Shown here piece after piece: positions 26,548 through 39,135 of a DNA stretch of 52,973 nt. How positions within the stretch are numbered: position 1 is the first letter of the stretch; the number at the start of each line of letters is the position of its first letter. The notes under the pieces were generated by a model. That model had not been told where the DNA came from. It saw nothing but the letters and a program-made list of their open reading frames with translations, and did no database searches. The stretch covers positions 1 through 52,973 of the forward strand of contig NZ_JARQWV010000031.1 of NCBI RefSeq assembly GCF_029543245.1. Reading direction: 5' to 3'. The position numbers were made by a program, and so were the translations under genes. The DNA comes from Caulobacter endophyticus (GTDB lineage Bacteria; Pseudomonadota; Alphaproteobacteria; Caulobacterales; Caulobacteraceae).

Positions 26548-26576
26548 CCCTCCCCTGCTCTTCAGGCAGAGGAGGG
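26548..26576 (-). other. Hairpin between rpoB and rpoC
   Basis: CCCTCCCCTGC and GCAGAGGAGGG form an 11-bp stem with one wobble or mismatch pair. No U-tract follows, so it is more likely a processing or stability element than a terminator. Confidence 0.5.
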
Positions 26577-26585
26577 AGATCCGGA

Positions 26586-30656
<4,071 letters not shown>

Positions 30657-30895
30657 GTTTTTTCCCTGCGGCGCGGATGGACTCCGCGCGTGAGTTCGAA
30701 TGTCCGTAGCGTCCACCCTCGCCGCTCCCCTTGCCGGGAAGCGCTGGACGCTGGAATTCCCCTGACTGACGACCGGGACCGGAAGTCTGTCGGGCGCCCC
30801 TTCGCGCGTATCGGAGGGCGGCTGACCGCGCCTCGGGGCGTTGAAGAGCGGACGTGCGTGGACGCACTCCGCCGAAATGTCTTCGTGAACGGGCC

Positions 30896-30924
30896 GATAT
30901 AGGGGATCGAAGCGAGGATGAAAA
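30896..30924 (-). promoter_or_regulatory. Candidate rpoBC promoter
   Basis: On the minus strand TTTTCA (30919-30924), a 17-base spacer and TATATC (30896-30901) in CCTATATC context, close to the Caulobacter -10 GCTANAWC. The leader to rpoB would be about 230 nt. The rest of 30657-31003 shows no gene. Confidence 0.5.
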
Positions 30925-31003
30925 GGGGGAAAGAGCGACCAATTTCACAGCGCGGTTTCGTTCAACGCGGCGACGCTTCCCTTTCCTGCCAAGGCCCTCG
31001 CCG

Positions 31004-32701
31004 ATGTCCGCCGCGCTCAAGCCCCGCCCCGCCGCCCAGGCCAGGCCGCTCTCGCCCCTGCACCGCATCGCCGCGCGGCTGGACGAGGTTCCCGCCGCCG
31101 CCCGCAAGCGGCTGGTCGCGGCCGGGGATGCTCTGGCGGATGGCGACTTCGCCCGCGCCGAAAGCCTGGCCGCCGCGACCCTGCCCGAGGGCGGAAGCCT
31201 GGCCCTGCGCCTGATCGGCCTGGTGCGCGAGCGGGCCGGCGCCCTGCTCCAGGCCTTCGAGGCCTTGCGGCAGGCTCACCTGAAGGCTCCCGCCGATCCC
31301 GACGGCGTGCGCGACTTGGCCCGGCTGGCCCGCCGCATGGGCCAGCCTGGCCTCGCCGCCGACCTGCTGGCCCGCGTCCGCGCCGCCTGCCCCGGCGACC
31401 TGGCCGACGCCCAGGACCTGGGCGCCGTGCTGCGCGACCTCGACCGCTGCGACGAGGCCCTGGCCATCGTGCGCGAAGCCATGACCCAAGCGCCCGAAGC
31501 GCCGCACCTGTGGAGCCTGCTCGGCTCGATCGCCGCCCAGAAGGGAGACGACGCCGACGCCCGGGTGTTCCACGACGAGGCCCTGCGCCTGGCCCCGCGC
31601 GACGCGCCGATCCTGGCCAACGCCGCCCTGGCCCGCCTCGACGTCGGCGATCCGGCGGCCGCGAAGGAAGCCTGCGATGCGGCCTTGGCGGCCCGGCCGA
31701 CGCCGCCCCAGGCCGCCGCCGTGCGGCTGGCCCGCGCCACGGCCCGCCTGTGCCTGGGCGACCTCGGCGGCTGGGACGACTACGCCGCCCGCCTGGCGCC
31801 CGAGCGCCGCGAGGCCCTGGCCTTCGACATCCCCGCTCCGCGCTGGACGCCCGCCACGCCCCTGGACGGGCTGCACCTGCTGCTGGTCGGCGAGCAGGGT
31901 CTAGCCGACGAGGTGATGTTCGGCTCGATGATCGGCGACGCCCTGGCAGCCCTTGGACCTACCGGCCGCCTGACGCTGGCGGTGGAGCCGCGCCTTGTTC
32001 CGCTGTTCGCGCGCGCCTGGCCGGCCGTGCGGGTGATCGCCCACGCCACCACCAGCCTCGCCGGCCGCCTGCGCCGCACGGTTCCCGACGCCGGACAGGT
32101 CCAGGCCTGGGCTCCGATGGGCGATCTGCTGCCGCTGCTGCGCGGAACGCTGGAGAAATTCGACAATGCGAGGGCCTTCCTCGAGCCCGATCCGGCCCGC
32201 GTCGCGCACTGGCGGAACTGGCTGCAGAACCTTGGCCCCGGCCGCAAGGTCGGGGTCATCTGGCGCAGCGGCCTGATGGCCGGCCTGCGCTCACGTCGCT
32301 TCGCCCCATTCGAGGCCTGGAGGCCGGCGCTGGCCACGCCGGGCGCCGTGTTCGTGAACCTGCAGTACGGCGACGCCGAACCGGATCTGGCCCGCGCCCA
32401 GGCCCAGGGCCTGACGATCCATCGGCCGCCCGGCCTTGATTTGATGCAGGACCTGGAAGGCGTCGCCGCCCTCTGCCGCGCGCTCGACCTCGTCATCGGC
32501 CCGCCGACCGCCACCGCCAACCTCGCCGCCGCGCTTGGAGCCGAGACCTGGATCGTCTCGGCCAACCCCAACTGGCCGGCGCTCGGGACGGCGGGCTATC
32601 CCTGGTACCCGGCGGTCAGGGCGTTCCAGCCGGATGGTCAGACGTGGGAGGCGCGGTTGGAGAGCGTGGCGCGGACGCTGTCCCAAATCCCTCTCTCTTA
32701 G
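31004..32701 (+). CDS. TPR protein with glycosyltransferase 9-like C-terminus
   Basis: A 565-residue cytoplasmic protein. Residues about 25-270 are Ala/Leu-rich helical repeats of TPR type (for example DDADARVFHDEALRLAPRD). Residues about 310-560 resemble the C-terminal half of heptosyltransferase-like GT9 folds, with VGEQGLADEVMFGSMI, then KVGVIWRSG, and CRALDLVIGPPTATANLAAALG in the usual sugar-nucleotide site position. This architecture suggests protein or polysaccharide glycosylation, but the acceptor is unknown. The start at 31004 is the ATG before SAALKPRP. The last residues and the TAG stop lie inside a palindromic repeat (32689 onward). It interrupts the rplL-rpoB interval on the opposite strand. 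Confidence 0.7.
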   Translation: MSAALKPRPAAQARPLSPLHRIAARLDEVPAAARKRLVAAGDALADGDFARAESLAAATLPEGGSLALRLIGLVRERAGALLQAFEALRQAHLKAPADPDGVRDLARLARRMGQPGLAADLLARVRAACPGDLADAQDLGAVLRDLDRCDEALAIVREAMTQAPEAPHLWSLLGSIAAQKGDDADARVFHDEALRLAPRDAPILANAALARLDVGDPAAAKEACDAALAARPTPPQAAAVRLARATARLCLGDLGGWDDYAARLAPERREALAFDIPAPRWTPATPLDGLHLLLVGEQGLADEVMFGSMIGDALAALGPTGRLTLAVEPRLVPLFARAWPAVRVIAHATTSLAGRLRRTVPDAGQVQAWAPMGDLLPLLRGTLEKFDNARAFLEPDPARVAHWRNWLQNLGPGRKVGVIWRSGLMAGLRSRRFAPFEAWRPALATPGAVFVNLQYGDAEPDLARAQAQGLTIHRPPGLDLMQDLEGVAALCRALDLVIGPPTATANLAAALGAETWIVSANPNWPALGTAGYPWYPAVRAFQPDGQTWEARLESVARTLSQIPLS

Positions 32702-32915
32702 AGAGAGGGAGGGGCCCGCCGCGCAGCGGTGGGAGGGTGAGAGGTTTCACCGCTGGCCGCGGGAACCTGCACCTCTCCGTGGTGTGGCCATGCGACTGGC
32801 TGAAACGACTGGCGCTCTGCACACCTCACCCAGGCCGCGCCCTATCCGGCAAGAGTGTATCCTCTCACCCTCCCATGGCTTCGCCATGGGCCCCTCCCTC
32901 TCTCCATGAGAGAGG
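32689..32915. repeat. Paired palindromic element overlapping the end of the TPR gene
   Basis: The left arm (about 32689-32743) has CCCTCTCTCTTAGAGAGAGG, then a CCGCCGCGCAGCGG stem and GAGGGTGAGAG. The right arm (about 32860-32915) is the inverse with a CCCATGGCTTCGCCATGGG stem. The TAG of the TPR gene is in the first loop. Confidence 0.8.
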
Positions 32916-32920
32916 GGTCA

Positions 32921-32954
32921 AAGAAAAAGGGGAGGACGTTTCCGCCCTCCCCTC
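32921..32954 (-). terminator. Intrinsic terminator after the GH31 gene
   Basis: On the minus strand GGGGAGGGCG-GAAA-CGTCCTCCCC followed by TTTTTCTTT, just beyond the GH31 stop codon. Confidence 0.85.
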
Positions 32955-32963
32955 TTGGTCTTC

Positions 32964-35315
32964 CTACTTCACCACCTGCACGGCGGCCTGGGCCTGGGCC
33001 GCCAGGGCCTTGTCGCCGGTGGCCGTCAGCTTGCCGGCCTTGTCGTCCCAGCGCAGCTTCACCGTCTTGCCGACGCCCTTCTCGTAGGCGTTGGTGACGC
33101 CGTCGTCGTCATAGAGCGAGAACTCGGCGTCGCGGCCCGGATAGACCTTCACCGCGCTGATCGCCTGGGTCTGGCTGGTGTTCATGATCGGCGCGCCCAT
33201 CGGCACGATCGAACCGGCGCGGACGAACAGCGGGATGACGTCGATCGGCGCCTTCACCCGCACCGTCTGGCCGCCCGTGTACTTCTGGTTGGTCCAGTAG
33301 TCGTACCAGTCGGCGCCGGCCGGCAGGTAGACGTCGCGCTCGGTCTGGCCCTGCTCGGTGACCGGAGCCACCAGGAAGGCCGGGCCGAACATGTACTGGT
33401 CGCCGATGTTGGCCACCTTCGGGTCGCTCGGGAAATCCATGAACAGGCCGCGCATGAAGGGCGCGCCGGTGTCGTAGGTCGTCTTGCCCATCGAGTAGAG
33501 GTACGGCATCAGCGCGTAGCGCAGCTTGAGGTACTTGGTCAGGACGCCCTCGGCCTCCCTGCCGAACGACCACAGCTCGCTTTCCTTGCGCATGCCGTGC
33601 ACGCGCAGGGTCGGGGTGAAGACGCCGTACTGGAACCAGCGGGTGAAGAGCTCGGGATAGTCGTTGTTCTGGCCGACCACCTCGCGGGCGTCCGACGGAT
33701 CCAGCAGCGGCGGCTTGGTCGCCGTGGTGGTCGACGGCAGCCACTGCCAGCCGCCGATGTCGTTGCCCCAATAGGCGAGACCCGAAGCGGTGAAGTTCAG
33801 ACCCGTCGGCACCTGGCGCTGGAGCACCTCCCAGGTCGGCGAGATGTCGGACGACCAGAACAGCGAGCCGTTGCGCTGGGCGCCGGTATAGGCGGCGCGG
33901 GCCAGGATCAGGTTGCGCTTGTCGGGACGATCGCGGCGCGAGCCGTCGGCGGCCAGCTGGGTGTGCATCAGCGGGAAGGCGTTGCGGATGCGGTCGCCCG
34001 AGCCCTCATGGAAGAAGAAGCCCGACGGCACCAGATCCGGCTCGGTCTCGTCCAGCCACAGCCAGTCGAAGCCCTGCGAGAGGATGTTGTCGCGGATCTT
34101 GCCCCAGAACCAGTCGCGGGCCTGCGGGTTGGTGGTGTCGATCAGGGCGCCGGTGCGGTCGCTGCGGAACGGCAGGCCGTCGACGACCTTGCCGTCGGCG
34201 TCCTTCAGGAACCAGCCCTTGTCGGCCAGGTAGTTGAAGTAGCGGCCTTCCTGCTCGAAGCGGGGCCACACGCTGATGATGCTGTGAACGCCGCGGTCGT
34301 GCAGCGTCTTGTTCATGCCGGCCGGGTCGGGGAAGGCCTGCGGATCGATGTCGATCTGGCCCATGCGGGTCCAGTGGAACCAGTCCAGCACCATGATGTC
34401 GAGCGGCAGCTGGCGCTTCTGGTAGCCGTCGGCCACGGCCATCAGCTCGGCCTGGCTGGCGTAGCGGGCCTTGGACTGGATGTAGCCGAAGGCGGCCTTG
34501 GGCGGCAGCGGCGTCACGCCGGTCAGGGCGCGATAGCCGGCATAGATCTCGTCGGTGGTCTTGCCGGTGATGACGAAGAACGACACGCGCTCGCCGACAT
34601 TGCTCTGCCACAGGGTGCGGCCGTTGACGCCCGGATAGATCTTGGTGGCCGAAGGGTTGTCCCACAGGATGCCGTAGCCCTTGGACGTCACCAGGAAGGG
34701 CACGCAGACGGTCTCGCCGTGGGGCGCGTCATAGTCGTGCTTGCAGTCGATGGTGCGGCCGCGCAGGTCCAGCGTGGTGGTCTGCTCCTGGTTCTGGCCC
34801 AGGCCGTAGAAGTGCTCGTCGGCGGTCGTCGAGAAGGTGGCGCCGGCGCGATAGGTCTTCTCGCCGCTGACCACGTGCGGGGCCATCTCCCAGCCGGTCA
34901 TGTCGACCAGCGACGTCCCGTCGGGCTTGCGCACCTTGATCGACACCGGCGGCAGGGCCGGCGCGAAATAGCGCTCCTGCAGGCTGGGGGCGTTCGGCCA
35001 CGGCTGGGCGACGACTTCAAGCGACAGCTCGGCCGAGGTGAAGATGTCGGCGCCGGCCTTCTGGTCGTGACGCCAGCCCTTGTCGCTGGCCGTCCCGTTG
35101 ACGCCATAGCCGGGGGCGGCCTTGGCCAGGTCCTTGTCCTGGCTGATGGTCACGCGGATGACGTTGGGGGCGTAGGTCTCGACCGAGACATAGGCGCCGT
35201 TGCGATCCACCGTCGTCTGCGGCGCGGCGACCGCCATGCCCGCCCCGACGCTGAGCGCCAGGCCCGAAACCAGACCCAGGACGCGCGCCTTTGCGCCGTT
35301 ACCCAGCCAAGCCAT
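32964..35315 (-). CDS. Secreted glycoside hydrolase family 31 enzyme
   Basis: A 783-residue alpha-glycosidase, probably an alpha-xylosidase or alpha-glucosidase. A Sec signal peptide is present (hydrophobic core GLVSGLALSVGAGMA, cleavage after AVAA near residue 30), so it acts in the periplasm or outside. The GH31 barrel shows WLWLDETEPD with the likely nucleophile Asp near residue 422. The region after about residue 690 (GADWYDYWTNQKYTGGQTV) is the beta-sandwich C-terminal part. GGAGG lies five bases before the ATG. A LacI-type operator candidate (35331-35344) precedes it, which suggests induction by a plant-derived sugar. The substrate cannot be told from sequence alone. Confidence 0.9.
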   Translation of the reverse strand: MAWLGNGAKARVLGLVSGLALSVGAGMAVAAPQTTVDRNGAYVSVETYAPNVIRVTISQDKDLAKAAPGYGVNGTASDKGWRHDQKAGADIFTSAELSLEVVAQPWPNAPSLQERYFAPALPPVSIKVRKPDGTSLVDMTGWEMAPHVVSGEKTYRAGATFSTTADEHFYGLGQNQEQTTTLDLRGRTIDCKHDYDAPHGETVCVPFLVTSKGYGILWDNPSATKIYPGVNGRTLWQSNVGERVSFFVITGKTTDEIYAGYRALTGVTPLPPKAAFGYIQSKARYASQAELMAVADGYQKRQLPLDIMVLDWFHWTRMGQIDIDPQAFPDPAGMNKTLHDRGVHSIISVWPRFEQEGRYFNYLADKGWFLKDADGKVVDGLPFRSDRTGALIDTTNPQARDWFWGKIRDNILSQGFDWLWLDETEPDLVPSGFFFHEGSGDRIRNAFPLMHTQLAADGSRRDRPDKRNLILARAAYTGAQRNGSLFWSSDISPTWEVLQRQVPTGLNFTASGLAYWGNDIGGWQWLPSTTTATKPPLLDPSDAREVVGQNNDYPELFTRWFQYGVFTPTLRVHGMRKESELWSFGREAEGVLTKYLKLRYALMPYLYSMGKTTYDTGAPFMRGLFMDFPSDPKVANIGDQYMFGPAFLVAPVTEQGQTERDVYLPAGADWYDYWTNQKYTGGQTVRVKAPIDVIPLFVRAGSIVPMGAPIMNTSQTQAISAVKVYPGRDAEFSLYDDDGVTNAYEKGVGKTVKLRWDDKAGKLTATGDKALAAQAQAAVQVVK

Positions 35316-35330
35316 GCGATTCCTCCACTA

Positions 35331-35354
35331 AGTTACCGCTATCATTTCCTGATA
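35331..35354. promoter_or_regulatory. Candidate sugar-regulator operator before the GH31 gene
   Basis: On the minus strand TGATAGCGGTAACT (35331-35344) resembles LacI-family sugar operators of the TGGTAGCGCTAACA type. It overlaps a second inverted repeat TATCA-N5-TGATA (35340-35354). It lies between the start codon and a possible -35 (TTGACG) upstream. Confidence 0.45.
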
Positions 35355-35424
35355 CCGGCGTAGTGGCGGCTGACAGCGCCGTCAACGCAGAAGGTGCGAT
35401 TTATCGGATGAATGAAGCGAAGCA

Positions 35425-35552
35425 TCCTTCTCCCCTTGCGGGAGAAGGTGGCGGCCGAAGGCCGACGGATGAGGGGTCGCGCGGACAGTTCTGAGAGACC
35501 CCTCACCCGACCTCCCTTCGGGAGGCCACCCTCTCCCGCAAGGGGAGAGGGC
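35425..35552. repeat. Paired palindromic element (CTTCTCCCC family), copy 1
   Basis: The left arm is CCTTCTCCCCTTGCGGGAGAAGG followed by a GCGGCCGAAGGCC stem and GATGAGGGGTC. The right arm begins GACCCCTCA-type sequence and ends CCCTCTCCCGCAAGGGGAGAGG. A near-identical copy lies at 49366-49501. Confidence 0.85.
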
Positions 35553-35586
35553 AAAAAGAAAGGCCCGGAGGTTTCCCTCCGGGCCC
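35553..35586 (-). terminator. Intrinsic terminator after rplL
   Basis: On the minus strand GGCCCGGAGG-GAAA-CCTCCGGGCC followed by TTTCTTTTT, about 50 bases after the rplL stop codon. It ends the rplJL unit before the GH31 gene. Confidence 0.9.
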
Positions 35587-35637
35587 GTCTCGTAAGGTCA
35601 TGAAGACCAGATCCGCGTCAGACGACGCGGAGCCGGA

Positions 35638-36018
35638 TTACTTCACTTGGACCTTGGCGCCGGCTTCGGTCAGCTTCTTGGCGACTTCGTCGGCCTGCTG
35701 CTTCGAAACGTTTTCGACGACGTTCTGCGGAGCGCCTTCGACCAGGTCCTTGGCTTCCTTCAGGCCGAGGTCCGGACGGACGCCGCGGACTTCCTTGATC
35801 ACGTTGATCTTCTTGTCGCCGCCGTCGACCAGGACAACGGTGAACTCGGTTTGCTCTTCAGCAGCTTCGACCGGAGCAGCAGCGCCACCGACGGCGGCCA
35901 CGGCGACCGGAGCGGCGGCCGAGACGCCCCACTTTTCTTCCAGCAGCTTCGAGAGTTCAGCGGCTTCCAGCACCGACAGGGTGGACAGTTCTTCGACCAG
36001 CTTTTCGAGCTTCGACAT
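35638..36018 (-). CDS. rplL: 50S ribosomal protein L7/L12
   Basis: A 126-residue acidic stalk protein that recruits translation GTPases. The N-terminal dimerisation helices (LEKLVEELSTLSVLEAAEL), the Ala/Val-rich hinge (about 33-52) and the C-terminal domain with VIKEVRGVRPDLGLKEAKDLV are all present. It follows rplJ by 46 bp and is followed by a strong terminator, so transcription does not continue to rpoB. Confidence 0.99.
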   Translation of the reverse strand: MSKLEKLVEELSTLSVLEAAELSKLLEEKWGVSAAAPVAVAAVGGAAAPVEAAEEQTEFTVVLVDGGDKKINVIKEVRGVRPDLGLKEAKDLVEGAPQNVVENVSKQQADEVAKKLTEAGAKVQVK

Positions 36019-36064
36019 GTGTCAGTTCCTTAGAGAGATTGGGATAGATTTGCGGGGATGACCG

Positions 36065-36583
36065 TTACGCGGCGTCTTTGGTCGCGTAGGCGTTGAAGAC
36101 GCGAGCCAGCTGGCCGGCCGGAGCCTGCAGGACGCCAGCGATCTTGGTCGCCGGAGCCTGGATGAGGCCGATGAGCTTGCCACGCAGTTCGTCCAGCGAC
36201 GGCAGGGTCGCCAGAGCGCGCACCGCGTTCTCGTCCAGCACGTTGGTCTGGTCCAGGACGCCACCGACAATCTTAAGCTTGTCGTTTTCCTTGGCGAACT
36301 GCACCGCGATCTTCGCGGCCGAGACAGCGTCCGGGCCGTAGGCGATGGCGACCGGACCGGTGAAGAGCGTGTCGCCCTTTTCACCGAGCTTGCCGTCCAG
36401 AGCCTTGAGGGCCAGGGTGTTCTTCACAACCTTGATCGCGGCGCCTTCCTTGCGGAGGCGAAGACGAAGGTCGGTCATTTCCGCAACGGTCAGACCCATG
36501 TAGTGGGTCACGACGACAGCGCCGGCATCGGCGAAGACGCTTTTCAGCGACTCGATCGATTCCTGCTTTTGAGCGCGGTCCAT
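36065..36583 (-). CDS. rplJ: 50S ribosomal protein L10
   Basis: A 172-residue stalk base protein that binds 23S rRNA and carries L7/L12 dimers. It begins MDRAQKQESIESLKSVF and has the usual HYMGLTVAEMTDLRLRLRKEG and KNTLALKAL blocks. A promoter 280 bases upstream leaves a long leader, as expected for autogenous control by the L10-L12 complex. Confidence 0.98.
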   Translation of the reverse strand: MDRAQKQESIESLKSVFADAGAVVVTHYMGLTVAEMTDLRLRLRKEGAAIKVVKNTLALKALDGKLGEKGDTLFTGPVAIAYGPDAVSAAKIAVQFAKENDKLKIVGGVLDQTNVLDENAVRALATLPSLDELRGKLIGLIQAPATKIAGVLQAPAGQLARVFNAYATKDAA

Positions 36584-36858
36584 TGCGGTCTCCTACTCAG
36601 TTGCAGGCGGCCGGACCATTCCGGCAGCCAGATGCTCGTCCCATGCGGAATTGCTCCCGCGCGCGAGTTGCATCAGCCTGTTCCAAGGAAAGTCGGCCGC
36701 GCACCTGACTCGGGCTAGGCCACGAGGTAGGAGGTCTTGGCGTCTCTATCCCTGTCTCCCGACGGCGAGGAAGGGCCCTTCCTCGATTATGGCGTTGGTG
36801 ACCCCACGCCCCGTAGTTCTCAAACAGGTTCGCCGCCAAACCGGAGTCCAGCGGAGAG
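36584..36858 (-). promoter_or_regulatory. Candidate L10 leader
   Basis: About 275 nt of transcribed leader lie between the rplJ promoter and the rplJ ATG. It holds a perfect 20-base palindrome, CGAGGAAGGGCCCTTCCTCG (36766-36785), and CCGG-N6-CCGG just before the gene. L10 leaders with autoregulatory folds are known in proteobacteria; I could not verify the kink-turn fold by eye. Confidence 0.4.
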
Positions 36859-36864
36859 GCGGGC

Positions 36865-36893
36865 CGTATAGAGGATTTGCATAAGGAACGCAA
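36865..36893 (-). promoter_or_regulatory. rplJL promoter
   Basis: On the minus strand TTGCGT (36888-36893), exactly 17 bases, then TATACG (36865-36870) in CTCTATACG context. It lies 68 bp upstream of the divergent VOC gene. Confidence 0.6.
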
Positions 36894-36960
36894 CCTAGGT
36901 GTCGGAACGCAGCGCGCTCGAACGTCTTCAAGGCGGTGAAACCCATGAAGGAGCCTTGCC

Positions 36961-37338
36961 ATGCTGGGCCAGTTCGACGCCTCCCCCACCCTGCCGGTCA
37001 AGGATCTGGCGCGAGCCAGGCAGTTCTACGAGGACGTGCTTGGCCTCAGGCCCGAAGGCGATTCCGAGATGGGCGTGCAGGCCTATCGCGCCGGCGGCGT
37101 GGTGCTGACCGTCTACGAGTCCGAATTTGCCGGAACCAACCAGGGCACCGCCGTCACCTGGCCCGTCGGCGAGCATTTCGACGCCGTGGTCGCGGCGCTG
37201 CGGAGCAAAGGGGTGACGTTTGAGACCTACGACATGCCCGGGATCGCGGTGGAAGACGGCGTGCACCGGGCGGGCGACATGAAGCTCGTGTGGTTCAAGG
37301 ATCCGGACGGCAACATCCATCACGTGGGGAGTTTCTGA
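36961..37338 (+). CDS. VOC (glyoxalase/dioxygenase) family protein
   Basis: A 125-residue protein with the paired beta-alpha-beta-beta-beta modules of the vicinal oxygen chelate fold. LPVKDLARARQFYEDVLGL and WFKDPDGNIHHVGSF are typical of the first and last motifs. The final Glu metal ligand common in glyoxalase I (EL at the end) is replaced by HVGSF, so the metal site and activity are uncertain. AAGGAG sits seven bases before the ATG. It is on the plus strand among minus-strand ribosomal genes. Confidence 0.85.
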   Translation: MLGQFDASPTLPVKDLARARQFYEDVLGLRPEGDSEMGVQAYRAGGVVLTVYESEFAGTNQGTAVTWPVGEHFDAVVAALRSKGVTFETYDMPGIAVEDGVHRAGDMKLVWFKDPDGNIHHVGSF

Positions 37339-37363
37339 GGACGGGGCGCATACCTCTCCTCCC

Positions 37364-37503
37364 CCTTCTTGGCCTCCTTCTTCGCTTTCCTCGCCCTTGT
37401 GGCGAGGACCCATGGCGGCCGCTGCTCAGATCCGGGCCGAACGCGAAAGGTCTGAGTAGGCTGAAGCATGGGCCCTGGGCACAAGGCCCAGGAAAGCAAG
37501 GAA
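37364..37503. repeat. Large imperfect palindromic element, copy 2
   Basis: CTCGCCCTTGTGGCGAGGACCCATGG leads to a core with CGGCCGCTGCTCAGA and GGTCTGAG, then CATGGGCCCTGGGCACAAGGCCCAGG. The core matches copy 1 (13936-14048) on the opposite strand. It fills the gap between the VOC gene and the flavoprotein gene. Confidence 0.65.
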
Positions 37504-37522
37504 AGGAGCGCCGAAGCCCCCC

Positions 37523-38743
37523 CTACCCCAGCCGCTCCCCAGCCGCCTTCGCCGCCGCCACGCCCGTGGCGAAGCAGGCCTGCAGCAGGTAGCCCCCCGT
37601 GGGCGCTTCCCAGTCCAGCATCTCGCCGGCCAGGAACACGTCGGGACGGGAGCGAAGCGCCAGGCCGTCCAGGCCGTCGAAGGCCACGCCGCCGGCGGCC
37701 GAGATCGCCCGCTCAAGCGGCCGGGCCGCCGCCAGCCGGATCGGCGCGGCCTTGATCGCCGCCGCCAGGGCCGCGGGCTCGCTGGGCAGGTCCAGGCCGT
37801 GGGCTTCGCGCAGCAGGTTCACCTCGACCGGCGACAGCTTCAGGGCCTTGCGCAGGTGGTTGGCCAGCGACTGGCCGCCGCGCGCGCCCGACAGGCGTCG
37901 CTCGAGCGTCTCGACCGGCAGATCAGGACGCAGGTCGATCGTCAGCACCGCCGCGCCGTCACGGGCGATCGCCTCGCGCGGGCCCGGCCCCAGGGCATAG
38001 ACCGCACCGCCCTCAAGGCCGTAGCCGGCGACCATGGCGTCGCCACGCGCCTGGCGGCCGTCGCTGGTCAGCCGAACGTTCTTCAGCGGCTCGCCGGCGA
38101 AGCGCTCGCGGAAGATCTCGCTCCAGGAAACCTCGAAGCCGCAGTTGGCGGGCGCGAACGGAACGATCCGCGCGCCCTCTCCTTCCAGCACGCCCGTCCA
38201 GGCGGCGTCGGAGCCGAGCTTGGACCAGCTGGCGCCCCCCAGGGCCAGGATCGTCGCACGCGGGCGCCAGGCCTCGCGGCCTTCGGGACCATCGACCAAC
38301 AGCGCGCCGTCGGCGTCCCAACCCGCCCAGGCGCAGCGCGTGCGCAGGGTGACGCCCAAGCCTTCCAACCTAGCCAGCCAGGCCCGCAGCAGCGGCGAGG
38401 CCTTCATGGCCTTGGGAAACACCCGGCCGCTGGCGCCGACGAAGGTCTCCTGGCCCAGATCCTTGGCCCAGGCGACGAGGTCGGCCGGCGTGAACGCCTC
38501 CAGCATCGGCCGCAGAGGCCCGGCTCGCTCGCCATAGCGGGCCACGAAGCGCTCGAGATCCTCCGAGTGGGTAAGGTTCAGCCCGCCGCGTCCAGCCATC
38601 AGGAACTTGCGCCCAAACGTCGGCATCTTCTCGAACACCACGACCGATCGGCCGGCCTGCGCCAGGCGCTGGGCGGCGATCAGCCCCGCGGGCCCGCCGC
38701 CGACCACGGCGACGTCGATGATCCTGGAAGCGCTGGAAGTCAC
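37523..38743 (-). CDS. FAD/NAD(P)-dependent flavoprotein, YhiN/HI0933 family
   Basis: A 406-residue flavoprotein. The N-terminal Rossmann motif (VVGGGPAGLIAAQRLAQAGRSVVVFE) binds FAD; GRKFLMAGRGGLNLTHSED near residue 48 and RATILALGGASWSKLGSDAAW near residue 165 are hallmarks of this family. The C-terminus (AAGGVAFDGLDGLALRS, FLAGEMLDWEAPTGGYLLQACFATG) is complete. The substrate is unknown. The GTG start overlaps the vapC stop codon (GTGA), so translation is probably coupled to the toxin gene. The start has no alternative Met nearby. Confidence 0.88.
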   Translation of the reverse strand: MTSSASRIIDVAVVGGGPAGLIAAQRLAQAGRSVVVFEKMPTFGRKFLMAGRGGLNLTHSEDLERFVARYGERAGPLRPMLEAFTPADLVAWAKDLGQETFVGASGRVFPKAMKASPLLRAWLARLEGLGVTLRTRCAWAGWDADGALLVDGPEGREAWRPRATILALGGASWSKLGSDAAWTGVLEGEGARIVPFAPANCGFEVSWSEIFRERFAGEPLKNVRLTSDGRQARGDAMVAGYGLEGGAVYALGPGPREAIARDGAAVLTIDLRPDLPVETLERRLSGARGGQSLANHLRKALKLSPVEVNLLREAHGLDLPSEPAALAAAIKAAPIRLAAARPLERAISAAGGVAFDGLDGLALRSRPDVFLAGEMLDWEAPTGGYLLQACFATGVAAAKAAGERLG

Positions 38744-39135
38744 GCGGCCTCGATATCCGTCAGAGCAAAGTCGCCGCCCTTGTAGAGCAGCGGAGCGCCG
38801 TTGGTCCTGGCGCAGGCATAGGCGAAGCAGTCACCCATGTTCAACTTCGCGGGATGGACGCCTTTGCCGAAGCGCGCATGGGCTTCTAGGGCCAAGGCCT
38901 GCTCGGCCTGCCCAAGCGGGACCAGCCGTGCGCCGGCGCTTCGTTGAAGCCCATCGAGCCTGTCAGCGGCCTCGTACTGGCTTCGACTAGTCGCGCGCGC
39001 GACGGCTCGCACGGTTTCCCAGCCGGCTATGGCTGAGGTCAGCACCACTGGCGCATCAGCCAATTTTGCCATGAAGACTTCGGACTCGGCTTCCGCCAGC
39101 AGAATGGCCGTCCAGGCCGAGGCGTCGACGAACAT
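38740..39135 (-). CDS. vapC: VapC-type PIN-domain toxin
   Basis: A 131-residue PIN-domain ribonuclease of a type II toxin-antitoxin pair. The acidic residues expected for metal binding are visible: FVDASAW (about 4), GWETVRAV (about 40), NMGDCFAYACA (about 100) and GGDFALTDI (about 122). It probably cleaves a tRNA or rRNA; the target cannot be predicted. I use the ATG at 39135, sharing one base with the vapB stop (TGATG); a GTG one codon earlier is possible. Confidence 0.9.
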   Translation of the reverse strand: MFVDASAWTAILLAEAESEVFMAKLADAPVVLTSAIAGWETVRAVARATSRSQYEAADRLDGLQRSAGARLVPLGQAEQALALEAHARFGKGVHPAKLNMGDCFAYACARTNGAPLLYKGGDFALTDIEAA

